This document shows, piece by piece, positions 9,772 to 18,607 of a DNA stretch of 64,000 nucleotides (position 1 is the first letter of the stretch; the number at the start of each line of letters is the position of its first letter). The notes under the pieces are model-generated. The model did not search any database. It saw only the letters and a list, made by a program, of their open reading frames with translations, and was not told the origin of the DNA. The stretch comes from Nocardia huaxiensis (GTDB lineage Bacteria; Actinomycetota; Actinomycetes; Mycobacteriales; Mycobacteriaceae), in NCBI RefSeq assembly GCF_013744875.1, contig NZ_CP059399.1, positions 2,542,001 through 2,606,000 on the forward strand. The letters are read 5' to 3'. A program made the translations under genes and the position numbers.

Positions 9772-10140
9772 ATGAGTGATTCGCGCGAGCACTGGTACGA
9801 AGACGAGGCCGGACCGCTGGTCCGGCTCTACGCGGTGGCTCGCGGCCGGGCTGATCGGGCGGAACTGGACATGACCTCGCTGGTGGTCGACACCCAGCGC
9901 GGACTCGCCCTGACCCGCAATGAACCCGAATACGCGGCGATCGTCCGATTATGCGCCGGACCCATTTCGGTAGCGGAGGTGTCGGCGCATCTGCACCTGC
10001 CACTGACCATGACCAAGGTGCTCATCGGCGATCTGCTCGACGACGGCCGGCTGGTGGTCCGGTCCGCGCCGGCGGCCGAGCGCAGCACCTCCGATCTGGG
10101 GGTGCTGCGCGCGGTGCTGGACGGCATTCGGGCGCTCTGA
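9772..10140 (+). CDS. DUF742 protein (CvnC type)
   Basis: A 122-aa DUF742 protein. WYEDEAGPLVRLYAVARGRA is the characteristic N-terminus and the C-terminal part is winged-helix-like (ISVAEVSAHLHLPLTMTKVLIGDLLDDGRLVV). CvnC proteins are thought to link sensor kinase and GTPase in conservons. It sits 72 bp after cvnB on the same strand. The next gene, a GMC oxidoreductase, is on the opposite strand and convergent, so the operon ends here without cvnD. Confidence 0.92.
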   Translation: MSDSREHWYEDEAGPLVRLYAVARGRADRAELDMTSLVVDTQRGLALTRNEPEYAAIVRLCAGPISVAEVSAHLHLPLTMTKVLIGDLLDDGRLVVRSAPAAERSTSDLGVLRAVLDGIRAL

Positions 10141-10151
10141 TCGCCGTCGGC

Positions 10152-12086
10152 TCAAACCAGTTGTGCCGCCAGGCGTTTGGCGTTCATGTAGGCGATGGCC
10201 TCGATGGTCACCATCGGGTTCACGCCCGGGGCGGTGGGGAAACTGGAACCGTCGGCGACCACGATATTCGCCACATCCCAGGTGACACCGTCCGGATTGG
10301 TGGCCGACAGCTCCGGCGAACCACCCATGCGCGCCGAACCCATGATGTGCAGCGCACCCATCGAGCACTGACCGGGACCGTAGCCCGCCCGCTTCGCGGC
10401 AGCCTCGAATTCGGCGTGCGAACCCCGCACACCCGGTTCATAGGAGACCCCGGCCTGATGCCCGGAGAAGATGCGACGCGCCCCCGCGGCTTCGAGAATC
10501 TGTGCCGCCCCGGCGATTCCGGTGTGCAGGTGCCCGGCGTCGTAATCCGACAGCTGGTACTTCACGATCGGCTCACCGCTGCGGTCGATCTCCACGGTGC
10601 CCGAATCCCGGTCGCGGGTGATGATGCCGATCGCATTGGAGCGCGCGAAATCCCGCATGGTGCGCTGGAATTCGGCCGCACCGCGCCACGCCATGAACCC
10701 GGTGCCCAGTCCCGGATGGGTGGGGCCGGTCTCATAGATGACGCCGTAGCCCTTGCCGTCCAGATTCGCGTGATGGCGGCTGATGCGGGCCTGCATCGCC
10801 CCCTCCCACGGCCGGATCTCCTCGTCGAAGACGCCGAAAACCGCTGCGGCGGGATGCAATCGCAGATAGCGGCCGATGTTCTTGTTGCGCAGGCCGGAGC
10901 GGCGCAGCAGGGCGGGGGTCTGGATCGCGCCCGCGGCCACCACCACGGCGCGCGCTCGCACGGTGATCTCCGTGCCGTCCGAGGTGCGGGCCGACACCGA
11001 TTCGGCGCGACCGTTCTTCACCTCGATGCGGCGCACATCGGCATCGACCACCAGGCGGGCGCCGTGTGCGGCGGCATCGGCCAGCCAGGTCTTGTTCACC
11101 GACTGCTTCGCGCCCAGGCGGCATCCGTAACCGCAACGCCCGCACTCGATTCCGGCATCACACGCGTCGGACACATTGCGCGGCAGGGCATCCACATCCC
11201 AACCGAGAGCTCGCGCGCCGCGATCCAGCACGCTGTCGCGGGCGGACAGCGGCGAACGAGACTCGTTGACGTTGATCCGCTTGGACACCGTCTGCAGGGC
11301 GTCGCCGAATTCATCGGTGGCGAACTGCGGTACGCCCAGCTCGGACCATTCCTGGCGGACGCCGTCGGGTGTCGGCAGCGAGGTGCTCCAGTTGACGACC
11401 GTGCCGCCGCCCAGGCAGGTACCCGCCACCAGCGTGATCTGCCCCTCCGCCGAGGCCGCCGGTCCGGGCGCGTACAGGCTGGTCAGCGCCTCCAGTTCGC
11501 CCGCGCCGAAATCCCGGTCGTCGTAGTAGTTTCCGCGTTCCAGCACGATCACCTCGAGCCCGGCCTCGGCCAGCACGGCGGCCGCCGCACCGCCGCCCGC
11601 GCCCGACCCGATCACCACGACATCACAAGTGAGCGAAGTGGATTCGGTGAATTTCAGCGGAGACAGCGCGGGCTGCTGCGCGCCGGGCAGCGGGCCCACC
11701 GGCGCGGGATACCCGATCTCCTGCCACACCGGATTGAGGCCCGTCGGCCCCGGCGTGACATTGGAGGCAAGCAGCGCAGCGCCTTTCAGTGCCTGGAAGA
11801 TCGCCCGCACCGGCGCCAGCCCGGAATCCCCGAGCCGCAGCAGCGCCGCCTCCCGCTGTTCCTGCGACAGCGACGAGAACCGGCGCAAACCGCTGCCGGT
11901 GAGCAGCCCCGTCAATCGCGAATCCCACAGTCCCAGCAGCATTCCCAGCTGTTTGACCTCCGCCTCCCGGGGATTGCGCCCCAGAATCCGGAAGATCGTG
12001 TCGACGGCGCCGAGTTCGGTGGCCCCGGGCACGAACGTATCGCAGATCATGCCCAGCGCCGCGCGCTGCCCGGCCGTTGGCTCCAT
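10152..12086 (-). CDS. GMC-family FAD oxidoreductase, long-chain alcohol oxidase-like
   Basis: A 644-aa flavoenzyme. The N-terminal helical segment (about 1-130, LGMICDTFVPGA) and the Cys-rich insert GIECGRCGYGCRLGAKQS are hallmarks of long-chain-alcohol-oxidase-type GMC proteins. The dinucleotide-binding motif VVVIGSGAGGGAAAAVLAEA is near residues 156-175. The C-terminal GMC block contains HIMGSARMGG and GVNPMVTIEAIAYMNA, with Asn of VNP at the active site. ATG 12086 is preceded by an AAGGGTGG Shine-Dalgarno. Probable substrates are long-chain alcohols or steroids, but this is inferred. It is convergent with the conservon. Confidence 0.88.
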   Translation of the reverse strand: MEPTAGQRAALGMICDTFVPGATELGAVDTIFRILGRNPREAEVKQLGMLLGLWDSRLTGLLTGSGLRRFSSLSQEQREAALLRLGDSGLAPVRAIFQALKGAALLASNVTPGPTGLNPVWQEIGYPAPVGPLPGAQQPALSPLKFTESTSLTCDVVVIGSGAGGGAAAAVLAEAGLEVIVLERGNYYDDRDFGAGELEALTSLYAPGPAASAEGQITLVAGTCLGGGTVVNWSTSLPTPDGVRQEWSELGVPQFATDEFGDALQTVSKRINVNESRSPLSARDSVLDRGARALGWDVDALPRNVSDACDAGIECGRCGYGCRLGAKQSVNKTWLADAAAHGARLVVDADVRRIEVKNGRAESVSARTSDGTEITVRARAVVVAAGAIQTPALLRRSGLRNKNIGRYLRLHPAAAVFGVFDEEIRPWEGAMQARISRHHANLDGKGYGVIYETGPTHPGLGTGFMAWRGAAEFQRTMRDFARSNAIGIITRDRDSGTVEIDRSGEPIVKYQLSDYDAGHLHTGIAGAAQILEAAGARRIFSGHQAGVSYEPGVRGSHAEFEAAAKRAGYGPGQCSMGALHIMGSARMGGSPELSATNPDGVTWDVANIVVADGSSFPTAPGVNPMVTIEAIAYMNAKRLAAQLV

Positions 12087-12235
12087 ACCGAATCCACCCT
12101 TCGTATCGTTCGGTGATGTCTACCACAATGCCAGAATGGCCGCTCACGTTCCATGGCATTCAACTGCTGAAACCCTGTGAACGGATGGCGAATTCGTAAT
12201 TACATAGAACCGAGTCGGTGCGCCCCGCCAGTCTA

Positions 12236-12251
12236 TGTGACCGGTGTCACG
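12236..12251 (+). promoter_or_regulatory. Candidate CRP/FNR-family binding site
   Basis: TGTGACCGGTGTCACG matches the CRP consensus TGTGA-N6-TCACA at 9 of 10 defined positions. It lies 79 bp upstream of the AhpD-like gene start (12330) and 150 bp from the divergent GMC gene start. Actinobacterial CRP regulators use the same motif. One site found by eye; binding is untested. Confidence 0.45.
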
Positions 12252-12329
12252 ACAGCCTCGATGTCACACCTGGCGAGGTCATGTCGTCGGACTTGTGTAA
12301 CCGACAGAGCCGACCGAAATGAGCCGATC

Positions 12330-12800
12330 ATGGAACCCCGCTTCAACCTCTTCGCCAACGAGACCGCCGGCAAGTTCGTCAAGCGCTTCGCCACCGCCGG
12401 CCGCATCATCGACGACTCCACCCTCCCCAAGCCCACCCAGGAACTGGTGAAAATCCGCGCCTCCCAGATCAACAGCTGCGGCCACTGCCTCGACGGCCAC
12501 ACCAAGGACGCCGCCCTCGCCGGCGAATCCCCCGTCCGCCTCGCCATGGTCGCCGCCTGGCGCGAATCCACCGTCTTCACCGCAGCCGAACGCGCCGCCC
12601 TGGCCCTGACCGAAGAAGGCACCCGCCTCGCCGACGCCGCCCCCGGCATCTCCGAAACCACCTGGTCCGCAGTCCGCACCCACTACGACGAAGACCAGAT
12701 CGGCGCCCTCATCTCCCTCATCGCCACCATCAACGCCTGGAACCGCCTCAACGTCATCGCCGGCAACACCGGCGGGAACTACGTTCCGGGGCAGTGGTGA
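12330..12800 (+). CDS. Carboxymuconolactone decarboxylase/AhpD-like protein
   Basis: A 156-aa all-helical CMD/AhpD family protein. The redox motif is NSCGHCLDGHTKDA, i.e. CxxC followed by the conserved His three residues later, as in AhpD-type peroxidase partners. The C-terminal DEDQIGALISLIATINAWNRLNV block is typical of the family. It may be a peroxide-linked thiol-disulfide protein; true decarboxylase activity is unlikely given CxxC. Start is ATG 12330, just past GAGCC, and a CRP-like site lies upstream. It is convergent with the lipoprotein gene at 12808. Confidence 0.88.
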   Translation: MEPRFNLFANETAGKFVKRFATAGRIIDDSTLPKPTQELVKIRASQINSCGHCLDGHTKDAALAGESPVRLAMVAAWRESTVFTAAERAALALTEEGTRLADAAPGISETTWSAVRTHYDEDQIGALISLIATINAWNRLNVIAGNTGGNYVPGQW

Positions 12801-12807
12801 AGGTAGC

Positions 12808-13899
12808 TCAGCGATTTGAAGGAACGGCGATTACGAAGCCGTTCTTCGCAATCTCCTGTCGCTGACCGTCTTTGACGAAGAACACCGAGGTATTTCCCGA
12901 TGCGTCTGTGGTCGCGAGTTCGACAGTGGCACCGGCAGTGGTCTTGGCGGTATCGGTGATCGTCTTCTCCGGGAGCTGAGACCACCGCTGGTCGTATTGC
13001 CACCGTGCGGTGCTCGAGCCGCTGTCGGTCTCGGTGGACCGCTGGATTGTGACGGACGGCCCGGTCTCGTTGTCCCACCGGATGAAGCGTGCGTAGGAAC
13101 AGCCCTCGACGGCCGGGGTGGTGTTCTGGATCGGAGCTCCGGAGCTCAGATCGATGAGGGAAACGATTGCCCGGTCGCATTTATCCGGGATGACAGCGGT
13201 ATTGGACACCAGCGCCGCGAAGCGGCCGTCCGGACTGATTGTCGCCGCTGAAATGTAGCGGTTCGTATTCTCGATCGGCCCGAATTCCTTCAGCGTGCCG
13301 TCGGCCGAGACCATGAACGGCTCGTTGATGGCCAGACTGTCCGATGTACGGGTGTCTGTACGGCTCAACAGAAGGTTGCCGCTGTGCGCCGCCAGGAGGT
13401 GGTTTCTACGGATCCAATATTCGCCCGGGGCGGGAGTCCGGTCCCCGGCGGCGGGAATCGTGCGCCACACAGTTGGTTTCGGATTCGGCACCGAGATATC
13501 GACCCGCATCACAGCGTCGGGTTCGGTGGTTTTCCCGCTGCTTTGCAACCACGCGATCTCGCTGCCGCCGATCGGCACGGCGCTGCGGCACCCGCAACTG
13601 ATGCGGGAGCCCTGCCCGCTCGAGTCCGCGGATAAGGTCACCACGGTGCCGTCCGAACTCGATCCTTCGTTCCAGAAGACGAACTTGGCGTCCGAGGTGA
13701 AGGTGAGTGCGGCGCGGAGGTCGAACGAACCACCCTCCCGCGCTAGTACGTTCATTCCGTCGGCGACTACGACCTCCTTCTGCGAGGTGTAGGCGAACAC
13801 ATTCGACTTGCCCGAGGAAGAGCTGTCGGTCCCGGCGGTGGTTGTGGTGCCACCGCACCCAGCCATCAGCGCCGTGGCCGCGAGCGTGGTCGCGACCAT
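12808..13899 (-). CDS. Predicted lipoprotein with beta-propeller-like repeats
   Basis: A 363-aa exported protein. LAATALMAGC is a clear lipobox, followed by a Thr/Ser/Gly linker and then repeating beta-strand segments of the WD40/TolB type (e.g. ISPDGRFAALVSN, FTSDAKFVFWNEG). No family assignment is possible by eye. The only canonical start in frame is ATG 13899, which leaves the signal peptide without a basic n-region; the in-frame codons just upstream encode SVRKLRRAA, so the true start may be non-canonical (see findings). It lies 72 bp downstream of the WXG-like gene on the same strand and is probably in its operon. Extracytoplasmic location inferred. Confidence 0.72.
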   Translation of the reverse strand: MVATTLAATALMAGCGGTTTTAGTDSSSSGKSNVFAYTSQKEVVVADGMNVLAREGGSFDLRAALTFTSDAKFVFWNEGSSSDGTVVTLSADSSGQGSRISCGCRSAVPIGGSEIAWLQSSGKTTEPDAVMRVDISVPNPKPTVWRTIPAAGDRTPAPGEYWIRRNHLLAAHSGNLLLSRTDTRTSDSLAINEPFMVSADGTLKEFGPIENTNRYISAATISPDGRFAALVSNTAVIPDKCDRAIVSLIDLSSGAPIQNTTPAVEGCSYARFIRWDNETGPSVTIQRSTETDSGSSTARWQYDQRWSQLPEKTITDTAKTTAGATVELATTDASGNTSVFFVKDGQRQEIAKNGFVIAVPSNR

Positions 13900-13971
13900 C
13901 GCGGCACGGCGTAGCTTGCGAACGCTGATGATTCTTCCCTTCTCTCGATCTCCGGGGCCCGGAGCATGCAG

Positions 13972-14439
13972 TCAGATGAGTGTGCCTTCGGCCACGATTC
14001 GCATGGTTGCCGCGGCATTGTTGTCGATATCGTCGGCGAGCAGGATGATCGCCTTCGCCTGCTGCTCGATCTCGTCGACATTGACGTTCGAAGGAGCAGG
14101 CTCGGCCACTTGTCCGCTGTCGTCGATCGTCGCCCCGTGGCCGGAGAGAAACTCGAGCAGATCCTTGTGGTCCTTCTTGATCTGTGCAAGCTGGGTCGGG
14201 TAGTCACCCCACCGCCGCGTCACTTCGTCGAGAATGGCGATATCGCTGGTGAGTGAGTTGATGAGAGTGGTGAACCGCTGGCGTCCGGAATCGCCTGCTG
14301 CGCCTGTCCAGCCGGTCAGCTCACTCTTGGTCTTCACCGTTTTCAGGACCTCAGTGAGGCTTCGCCGCCGTGCACGCAGCAACTCGACGTATGAGCCGAG
14401 GTGTGTGTCGTTCCATTTACCGACAGTCGCCAGATCCAT
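13972..14439 (-). CDS. WXG100-like protein, putative type VII secretion substrate
   Basis: A 155-aa helical protein without signal peptide. GWTGAAGDSGRQRF contains a W-x-G turn between two long helices, the arrangement of WXG100/ESX-associated N-terminal domains. A second helical hairpin follows (DEIEQQAKAIILLADDIDNNA). ATG 14439 has GGGGGGATC upstream; the frame is open to 14502 but lacks a Shine-Dalgarno there. Such domains usually head polymorphic toxins, but no toxin domain follows. It is divergent from the EspC-like gene at 14523 and upstream of the lipoprotein gene. Secretion is inferred. Confidence 0.6.
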   Translation of the reverse strand: MDLATVGKWNDTHLGSYVELLRARRRSLTEVLKTVKTKSELTGWTGAAGDSGRQRFTTLINSLTSDIAILDEVTRRWGDYPTQLAQIKKDHKDLLEFLSGHGATIDDSGQVAEPAPSNVNVDEIEQQAKAIILLADDIDNNAAATMRIVAEGTLI

Positions 14440-14522
14440 GATCCCCCCGATCCCTCGACCCGCGCCACGCCCGGATCGTGTGTATCGTGAATCGTATTGC
14501 ATGACAAGAGAAATGGTGAACC

Positions 14523-14855
14523 ATGGGGGACGAGGATCTCAGGACTCTTTCGGTCAGGCCTGCGGACCTGCGCGATTGGGCGATCGCTGTCGACGAGATG
14601 TACGAGGACGTCAATCTCAAGATCGGTGAGTCCGACCGTGCCATTCGCGAAGACGTGAAGACTGCGTGGGTCGAGGACGCGTCGGCGGCTCTGGGGGCAT
14701 TCGACACATATCTGGTAGGCCGTCGCGAAGACATCAAACGCCAAATGGCGGAGCTCGCAGAGTATCTCAGGACCTCCGCGAACGAGTTGGAAGCCAGCTC
14801 CAATCAGACCGGCGAACGGCTCATGGGATCCAGCTTGAATCTGCCTGAGAATTAG
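14523..14855 (+). CDS. EspC/WXG100-like small helical protein
   Basis: A 110-aa acidic helical protein. The N-terminus LRTLSVRPADLRDWAIAVDE resembles the L-x-V-x-P-xx-L opening of EspC/DUF2580 ESX-secreted proteins. The middle has AWVEDASAALGAFDTYL, a degenerate W-x-x-x turn between helices, and the C-terminus is a second long helix (MAELAEYLRTSANELEASS). No signal peptide. It is divergent from the WXG-like gene with an 83-bp shared promoter region. No EccC-type ATPase or other ESX core gene lies in the window, so any secretion would use machinery elsewhere. Confidence 0.6.
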   Translation: MGDEDLRTLSVRPADLRDWAIAVDEMYEDVNLKIGESDRAIREDVKTAWVEDASAALGAFDTYLVGRREDIKRQMAELAEYLRTSANELEASSNQTGERLMGSSLNLPEN

Positions 14856-14925
14856 GCGAATTCCCCAAGGGTGCGCCGTTTCCACCGTCGATGGCCGGTG
14901 GGTGCCGGCGTTCGGCGGGATAGCT

Positions 14926-16551
14926 TCAGCGACTGCCGAGTTGGCCCGGTGTGACGGATTCGATGAGCTGCCACGCCTGGTCGATCGGTATGTCGATGAT
15001 GTGGTAGCGCTTCTTGCCTGCTGCGGAGGCGGCGATGATCGTCGCCACGCCGCCGCGGCGCTGGAAGAAGGACTGGCGGACGGTCCAGCCGATGATGCCG
15101 GGGGATTCCAGGTGGTCGCGGTCGCGGTCGAGGGAGCCGTTGCGGGTGATCAGCCAGGTGGGGTTGTCGCCGGTGGCGGGGAGGACGGCGTGGCCCAGGC
15201 CCCGGTAGCGGTCCCAGGCCAGCGCGAGGGCGACCGGGACGGCGGCTATCGCGAGGATCCAGATCCAGAGCGGAACATGCACTCCGGCAAGGGAAAAGAC
15301 GAGCAGTGCGGCGGCGATTCCCGCCACCGGGCCGAGTGTTCGGGTGAACCGGCGACGCAGCGCGGTGGGACCGTGTGAAGTCAGTTGGGCGGCAATCAGT
15401 TCGGAGGCCGTATCCACCAGCTGTGCGAGGGTGCGGTCGACGGCGGCGCGCGGCGCCTGCGGCAGCAGTTTCTGCCGGGGGTCGGTGCCGGTCATGATCG
15501 CTTCGAGTTCGGCCGCCCCGGCCAGCCGCAGCAGCAGCGGTTCGTTGACGGTCGCGCCGCGCAACCGGGCCAGGTCGAGCGTGGTCTGGCGGGTGGTGAA
15601 CAGACCGTGCCGGATGTGCAGGGTCTTGCCGTCGTCGAGCACCTGAAGCCCGAAATACGTGGTGAGATAGCGTGCGCAGGCGGCCAGGCTGACGATCACG
15701 ATGAGCGCGATGATCAGCACCACGACGGTCGCGGCGATGAATATCGCGCCCCGATGGCTGACGCCCTGCACCGCGCTGGAGTCGAAGATCAGATCGGCCA
15801 CGCCGTACTGGAAGGCCAGACCGACAATCGGGGCGATGATGGCGAACCCCGTCAGCGACAGCGGGGCGTAGCGCACCCATTCCGGCCGCCAGTGCGCGAT
15901 CTCCACGGGTTCGTGTGTGCGTGCGACGGTTTCGAGCGTGCCGGAACTCAATGGCGGGGCCGCCGCCGCATCCGCGGAGGGAGCGCCGGGCAGTGTCTCG
16001 GACTTGCTGGTGGGCGCGGGCTGCGCCGGAACCTGCTGTCCCGCACCATTGTCGGCGGTGTGCGCGAGCAGGGCGAGCCGCAGCTCCGGCACCAGCCGGG
16101 CATCCAGGGAATCGAGTTTGAACTGATCCCCGCGTTCGGCCTGCTGCCCGGTGCCGATGGACAGCACCGCCAACCCCAGCGCCCGATGCAGCAGATCGGC
16201 TTCCACATCCACCGACCGCACCCGGGTGCGCGGCACCGAAAGCTTCTTGCGCTGAATCAATCCCGTGCGCAGTTCCACATTGTCCGGTGTGATCCGATAC
16301 GTGGTGGTGAACCAGCGGGTGAGCGCCAGCAGCACGATCACGCCCACCACCGCGAGACTCCACATGTGATTGTCGCTGCGCGCCCCGGCGATGAACGAGA
16401 ACAGCAGCACCGGAATGAACCGGATGAGCTCGGTGACCGGATGCACCAGCAGCATTCGCCGATCCAGCCGCTGCCATCCGTCGGCGATGTCGTCGCGGCG
16501 GCCCGGAACAGTCTCGGGCACAGCCGGATCCGGCGCCTGCGGCTGGCTCAT
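14926..16551 (-). CDS. bPH (DUF304) domain membrane protein, YdbT-like
   Basis: A 541-aa membrane protein of the YdbT type, with several bacterial PH (bPH_2) domains alternating with TM pairs. After a cytoplasmic N-terminus, TM pairs occur near residues 42-80, 240-300 and 430-475. The repeated bPH signatures are YRITPDNVELRTGLIQRKKLSVPRTRVRSVDV and YLTTYFGLQVLDDGKTLHIRHG. A YdbS-like partner overlaps immediately upstream by 4 bp. In Bacillus, YdbS/YdbT affect sensitivity to certain bacteriocins; the role here is unknown. Start ATG 16551 is set by the overlap. Confidence 0.85.
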   Translation of the reverse strand: MSQPQAPDPAVPETVPGRRDDIADGWQRLDRRMLLVHPVTELIRFIPVLLFSFIAGARSDNHMWSLAVVGVIVLLALTRWFTTTYRITPDNVELRTGLIQRKKLSVPRTRVRSVDVEADLLHRALGLAVLSIGTGQQAERGDQFKLDSLDARLVPELRLALLAHTADNGAGQQVPAQPAPTSKSETLPGAPSADAAAAPPLSSGTLETVARTHEPVEIAHWRPEWVRYAPLSLTGFAIIAPIVGLAFQYGVADLIFDSSAVQGVSHRGAIFIAATVVVLIIALIVIVSLAACARYLTTYFGLQVLDDGKTLHIRHGLFTTRQTTLDLARLRGATVNEPLLLRLAGAAELEAIMTGTDPRQKLLPQAPRAAVDRTLAQLVDTASELIAAQLTSHGPTALRRRFTRTLGPVAGIAAALLVFSLAGVHVPLWIWILAIAAVPVALALAWDRYRGLGHAVLPATGDNPTWLITRNGSLDRDRDHLESPGIIGWTVRQSFFQRRGGVATIIAASAAGKKRYHIIDIPIDQAWQLIESVTPGQLGSR

Positions 16552-17054
16552 GTGGCGTCCCCGCGATGCCGGGCCGCGATCTCGGTCAGGTGCGTCACGG
16601 TATTCCGCGCATCCTCGAGATCGAGGGCGCTGATGTGCACCGCCCCCGCCGAGGAGGCCGTGGTCACGGTGACCGTCGCAAGTCCGAGCAGCCGCTCCAG
16701 CGGCCCGCGGTAGGTGTCCACCGTCTGCACCCGGGTGATCGGCGCGACCCGGCTCTCCTGGGTGAGCCACCCGGTGCGCGTGTACACGGCCTCATCGGTG
16801 ATCTCCCACCGATGCACCGCGTACCGCCACAGCGGAATCACCACAATGCTGAAAGCCGCTGCCGCCAGCGCGATCCCGAGCACGATGCCCTGCAGCGTGC
16901 GCCGCTGCGAGTCGAGCACCATCCACACCGCCACGCCGGCGACCGGGAAGGCCCAGGACAGCGCCGAGCTCAGCGCCCACAGCAGTTTGGCGCGTGGGCT
17001 GGGCCGCCGGGCGGGGTCGGCCATGATGCCGCCGGGGGCGGTGGGCTGGGACAT
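16548..17054 (-). CDS. bPH (DUF304) domain membrane protein, YdbS-like
   Basis: A 168-aa protein with two TM helices (about 28-47 and 58-77) followed by one bacterial PH domain: WEITDEAVYTRTGWLTQESRVAPITRVQTVD is the diagnostic bPH_2 block. It is the small partner of the adjoining YdbT-like protein; the two genes overlap by 4 bp. No Shine-Dalgarno is seen before ATG 17054. The pair probably forms a membrane complex. Function unknown. Confidence 0.87.
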   Translation of the reverse strand: MSQPTAPGGIMADPARRPSPRAKLLWALSSALSWAFPVAGVAVWMVLDSQRRTLQGIVLGIALAAAAFSIVVIPLWRYAVHRWEITDEAVYTRTGWLTQESRVAPITRVQTVDTYRGPLERLLGLATVTVTTASSAGAVHISALDLEDARNTVTHLTEIAARHRGDAT

Positions 17055-17103
17055 GCTGCCATGCTTGCACGATTCCGGCCGGGAGGGCCGGAGATCATCT
17101 GCC

Positions 17104-18549
17104 TCAGCGCGCGGTAATGCGGAACAGCCCGGTCATGGTGCCCTGATACTGCACCCGTCCAGGTGCGATGGTGCCGACCATCTGCAGGGTGTCGTGCACG
17201 GGCGTGGCGCCCATGAGTCGCTCCGAGTCCAGTTTCCCGGTGGCGGCGTCGATGACGGCGAGGCGATAGCTATCGGTCGGATTCCCGGTGGGCAGCCCCG
17301 CGCTGCCGGTGCCCAGCACCGACCGCCGCGTCACGGTGTAGATCTTCCCGTCGGCCACCGACAGGCGCGGAACCGCCGCGGAGGGAACATCATTCGTCCA
17401 CACCACGCGGCATCCGGTGGCACTCACATCGACCCGCGTCATGCCGCCGGTGAAGTTCGCGCCGGCGGGCTGGCTCGGCCCGGCATTGGCGGGCAGCTGC
17501 GGATACGGATACCCGTAGGTGCTGGCCACGAACAGCGACGATCCCACGCCGATGGGCGAATTCTCGGTTCCGTCGACGGCGGGCGTCGAGCAGATCTGCC
17601 GCCCGGTCGCGGTCTCGAAGACCAGCAGGTTCTCCTTGCTCGCCGCATTGTCGGTGATCGCGACGTATTCGGTCCCGCTACCCGGTCCGAAGAAGGTCGG
17701 CGTGGCCCCGGTGCCCCAGCTGAGCTGCCCCGGCTTGCGCGCCGGCCCGCGATCGTAGGGCTGCCGCCACACGACGCGCGGATTCCCGGCCGCGTCCGCG
17801 TTCACCAGATACAGCGCGTGCGTGGTCGCGATGGACACGCCTTCCGGCGCGCTCGAAATGCTGTTGGCCACCGATTCCCCGGGCCCGAGCACGATCGACC
17901 GCGCCACCCCGTCCAATCCCACGAACCCGGCGGCCGCATTGTCGGTGGCGAACCACACCCGCCCGTCGAAGTCGGGCATCACCGAACTGACCGCGTCGCA
18001 CCCGTTGCCCCCGCAGTGTCCGGTAACCGCCTGCGACACATCGGTTTCGGATTCGATGACCACCCGCCACGAATTCCCGCTGCGCTGATGCGCCACCCGC
18101 AGCAGTTTCCCGCTGCCGTCCACGGTGACCATCCGGTCCTGATTGTCGAGGTAGGCGTACACGCCGCCGAGCAGACTGCCCTTGGTCAACTCCAGCGACG
18201 CGAGGGTATTGCCGGTGTTCGGATCGAGCAGCAGCACCTCCGGCGCCCGATTGCTGATCTTCGTGCACAGCGCCTGCGGAAGCCCGTCCGCGCCTTGCAG
18301 AATCGTCGGGCACGCCGCGGCCAGCTCGTGGAAGTCGGCGCGAATGTCCCCCGTGCCGGGTCCGGGAAGCGGCGTGGCGTCGGAGGATTCGGCGTCACCG
18401 TGCATGGTCGCGGTCCCCAGCGGCCCCAGATGCGGATTGGCGGGCGGCAGCGAATCGAAGTCGGCCGAGGCCGGTGCGGCGGTCAGGGTGAGCAAAGCGG
18501 CGGCGGTCGCGGCAGCCACAGCGGTGGCGCGGCCCAATCTGTCGAACAC
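17104..18549 (-). CDS. Secreted beta-propeller (PQQ-like) protein
   Basis: A 481-aa exported protein. GTG 18549 gives a good signal peptide (FDRLGRATAVAAATAAALLTLTAAPASA) with predicted cleavage after APASA. The mature part shows PQQ/YVTN-like propeller repeats (LLLDPNTGNTLASLEL, LVFETATGRQICSTP, LAVIDAATGKLDSERL) and paired Cys residues (e.g. TGHCGGNGCD). No catalytic motif is seen. The frame is open to 18819, but the signal peptide fixes the start near 18549. A perfect 16-bp palindrome lies 59 bp upstream and may control it. Function unknown. Confidence 0.75.
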   Translation of the reverse strand: MFDRLGRATAVAAATAAALLTLTAAPASADFDSLPPANPHLGPLGTATMHGDAESSDATPLPGPGTGDIRADFHELAAACPTILQGADGLPQALCTKISNRAPEVLLLDPNTGNTLASLELTKGSLLGGVYAYLDNQDRMVTVDGSGKLLRVAHQRSGNSWRVVIESETDVSQAVTGHCGGNGCDAVSSVMPDFDGRVWFATDNAAAGFVGLDGVARSIVLGPGESVANSISSAPEGVSIATTHALYLVNADAAGNPRVVWRQPYDRGPARKPGQLSWGTGATPTFFGPGSGTEYVAITDNAASKENLLVFETATGRQICSTPAVDGTENSPIGVGSSLFVASTYGYPYPQLPANAGPSQPAGANFTGGMTRVDVSATGCRVVWTNDVPSAAVPRLSVADGKIYTVTRRSVLGTGSAGLPTGNPTDSYRLAVIDAATGKLDSERLMGATPVHDTLQMVGTIAPGRVQYQGTMTGLFRITAR

Positions 18550-18607
18550 GGATAGCCCCGTTTCGTCGTTTCCGGGCGCGGGCCCGGAGGTGCAGCTATG
18601 AGCGTAA

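Noticed and set aside
14852..16477. Long minus-strand ORF (541 aa) overlapping the YdbT-like gene
   Set aside because: Low-complexity Ala/Arg/Gly/His composition typical of a GC-rich shadow frame; the other frame carries clear bPH and TM segments.
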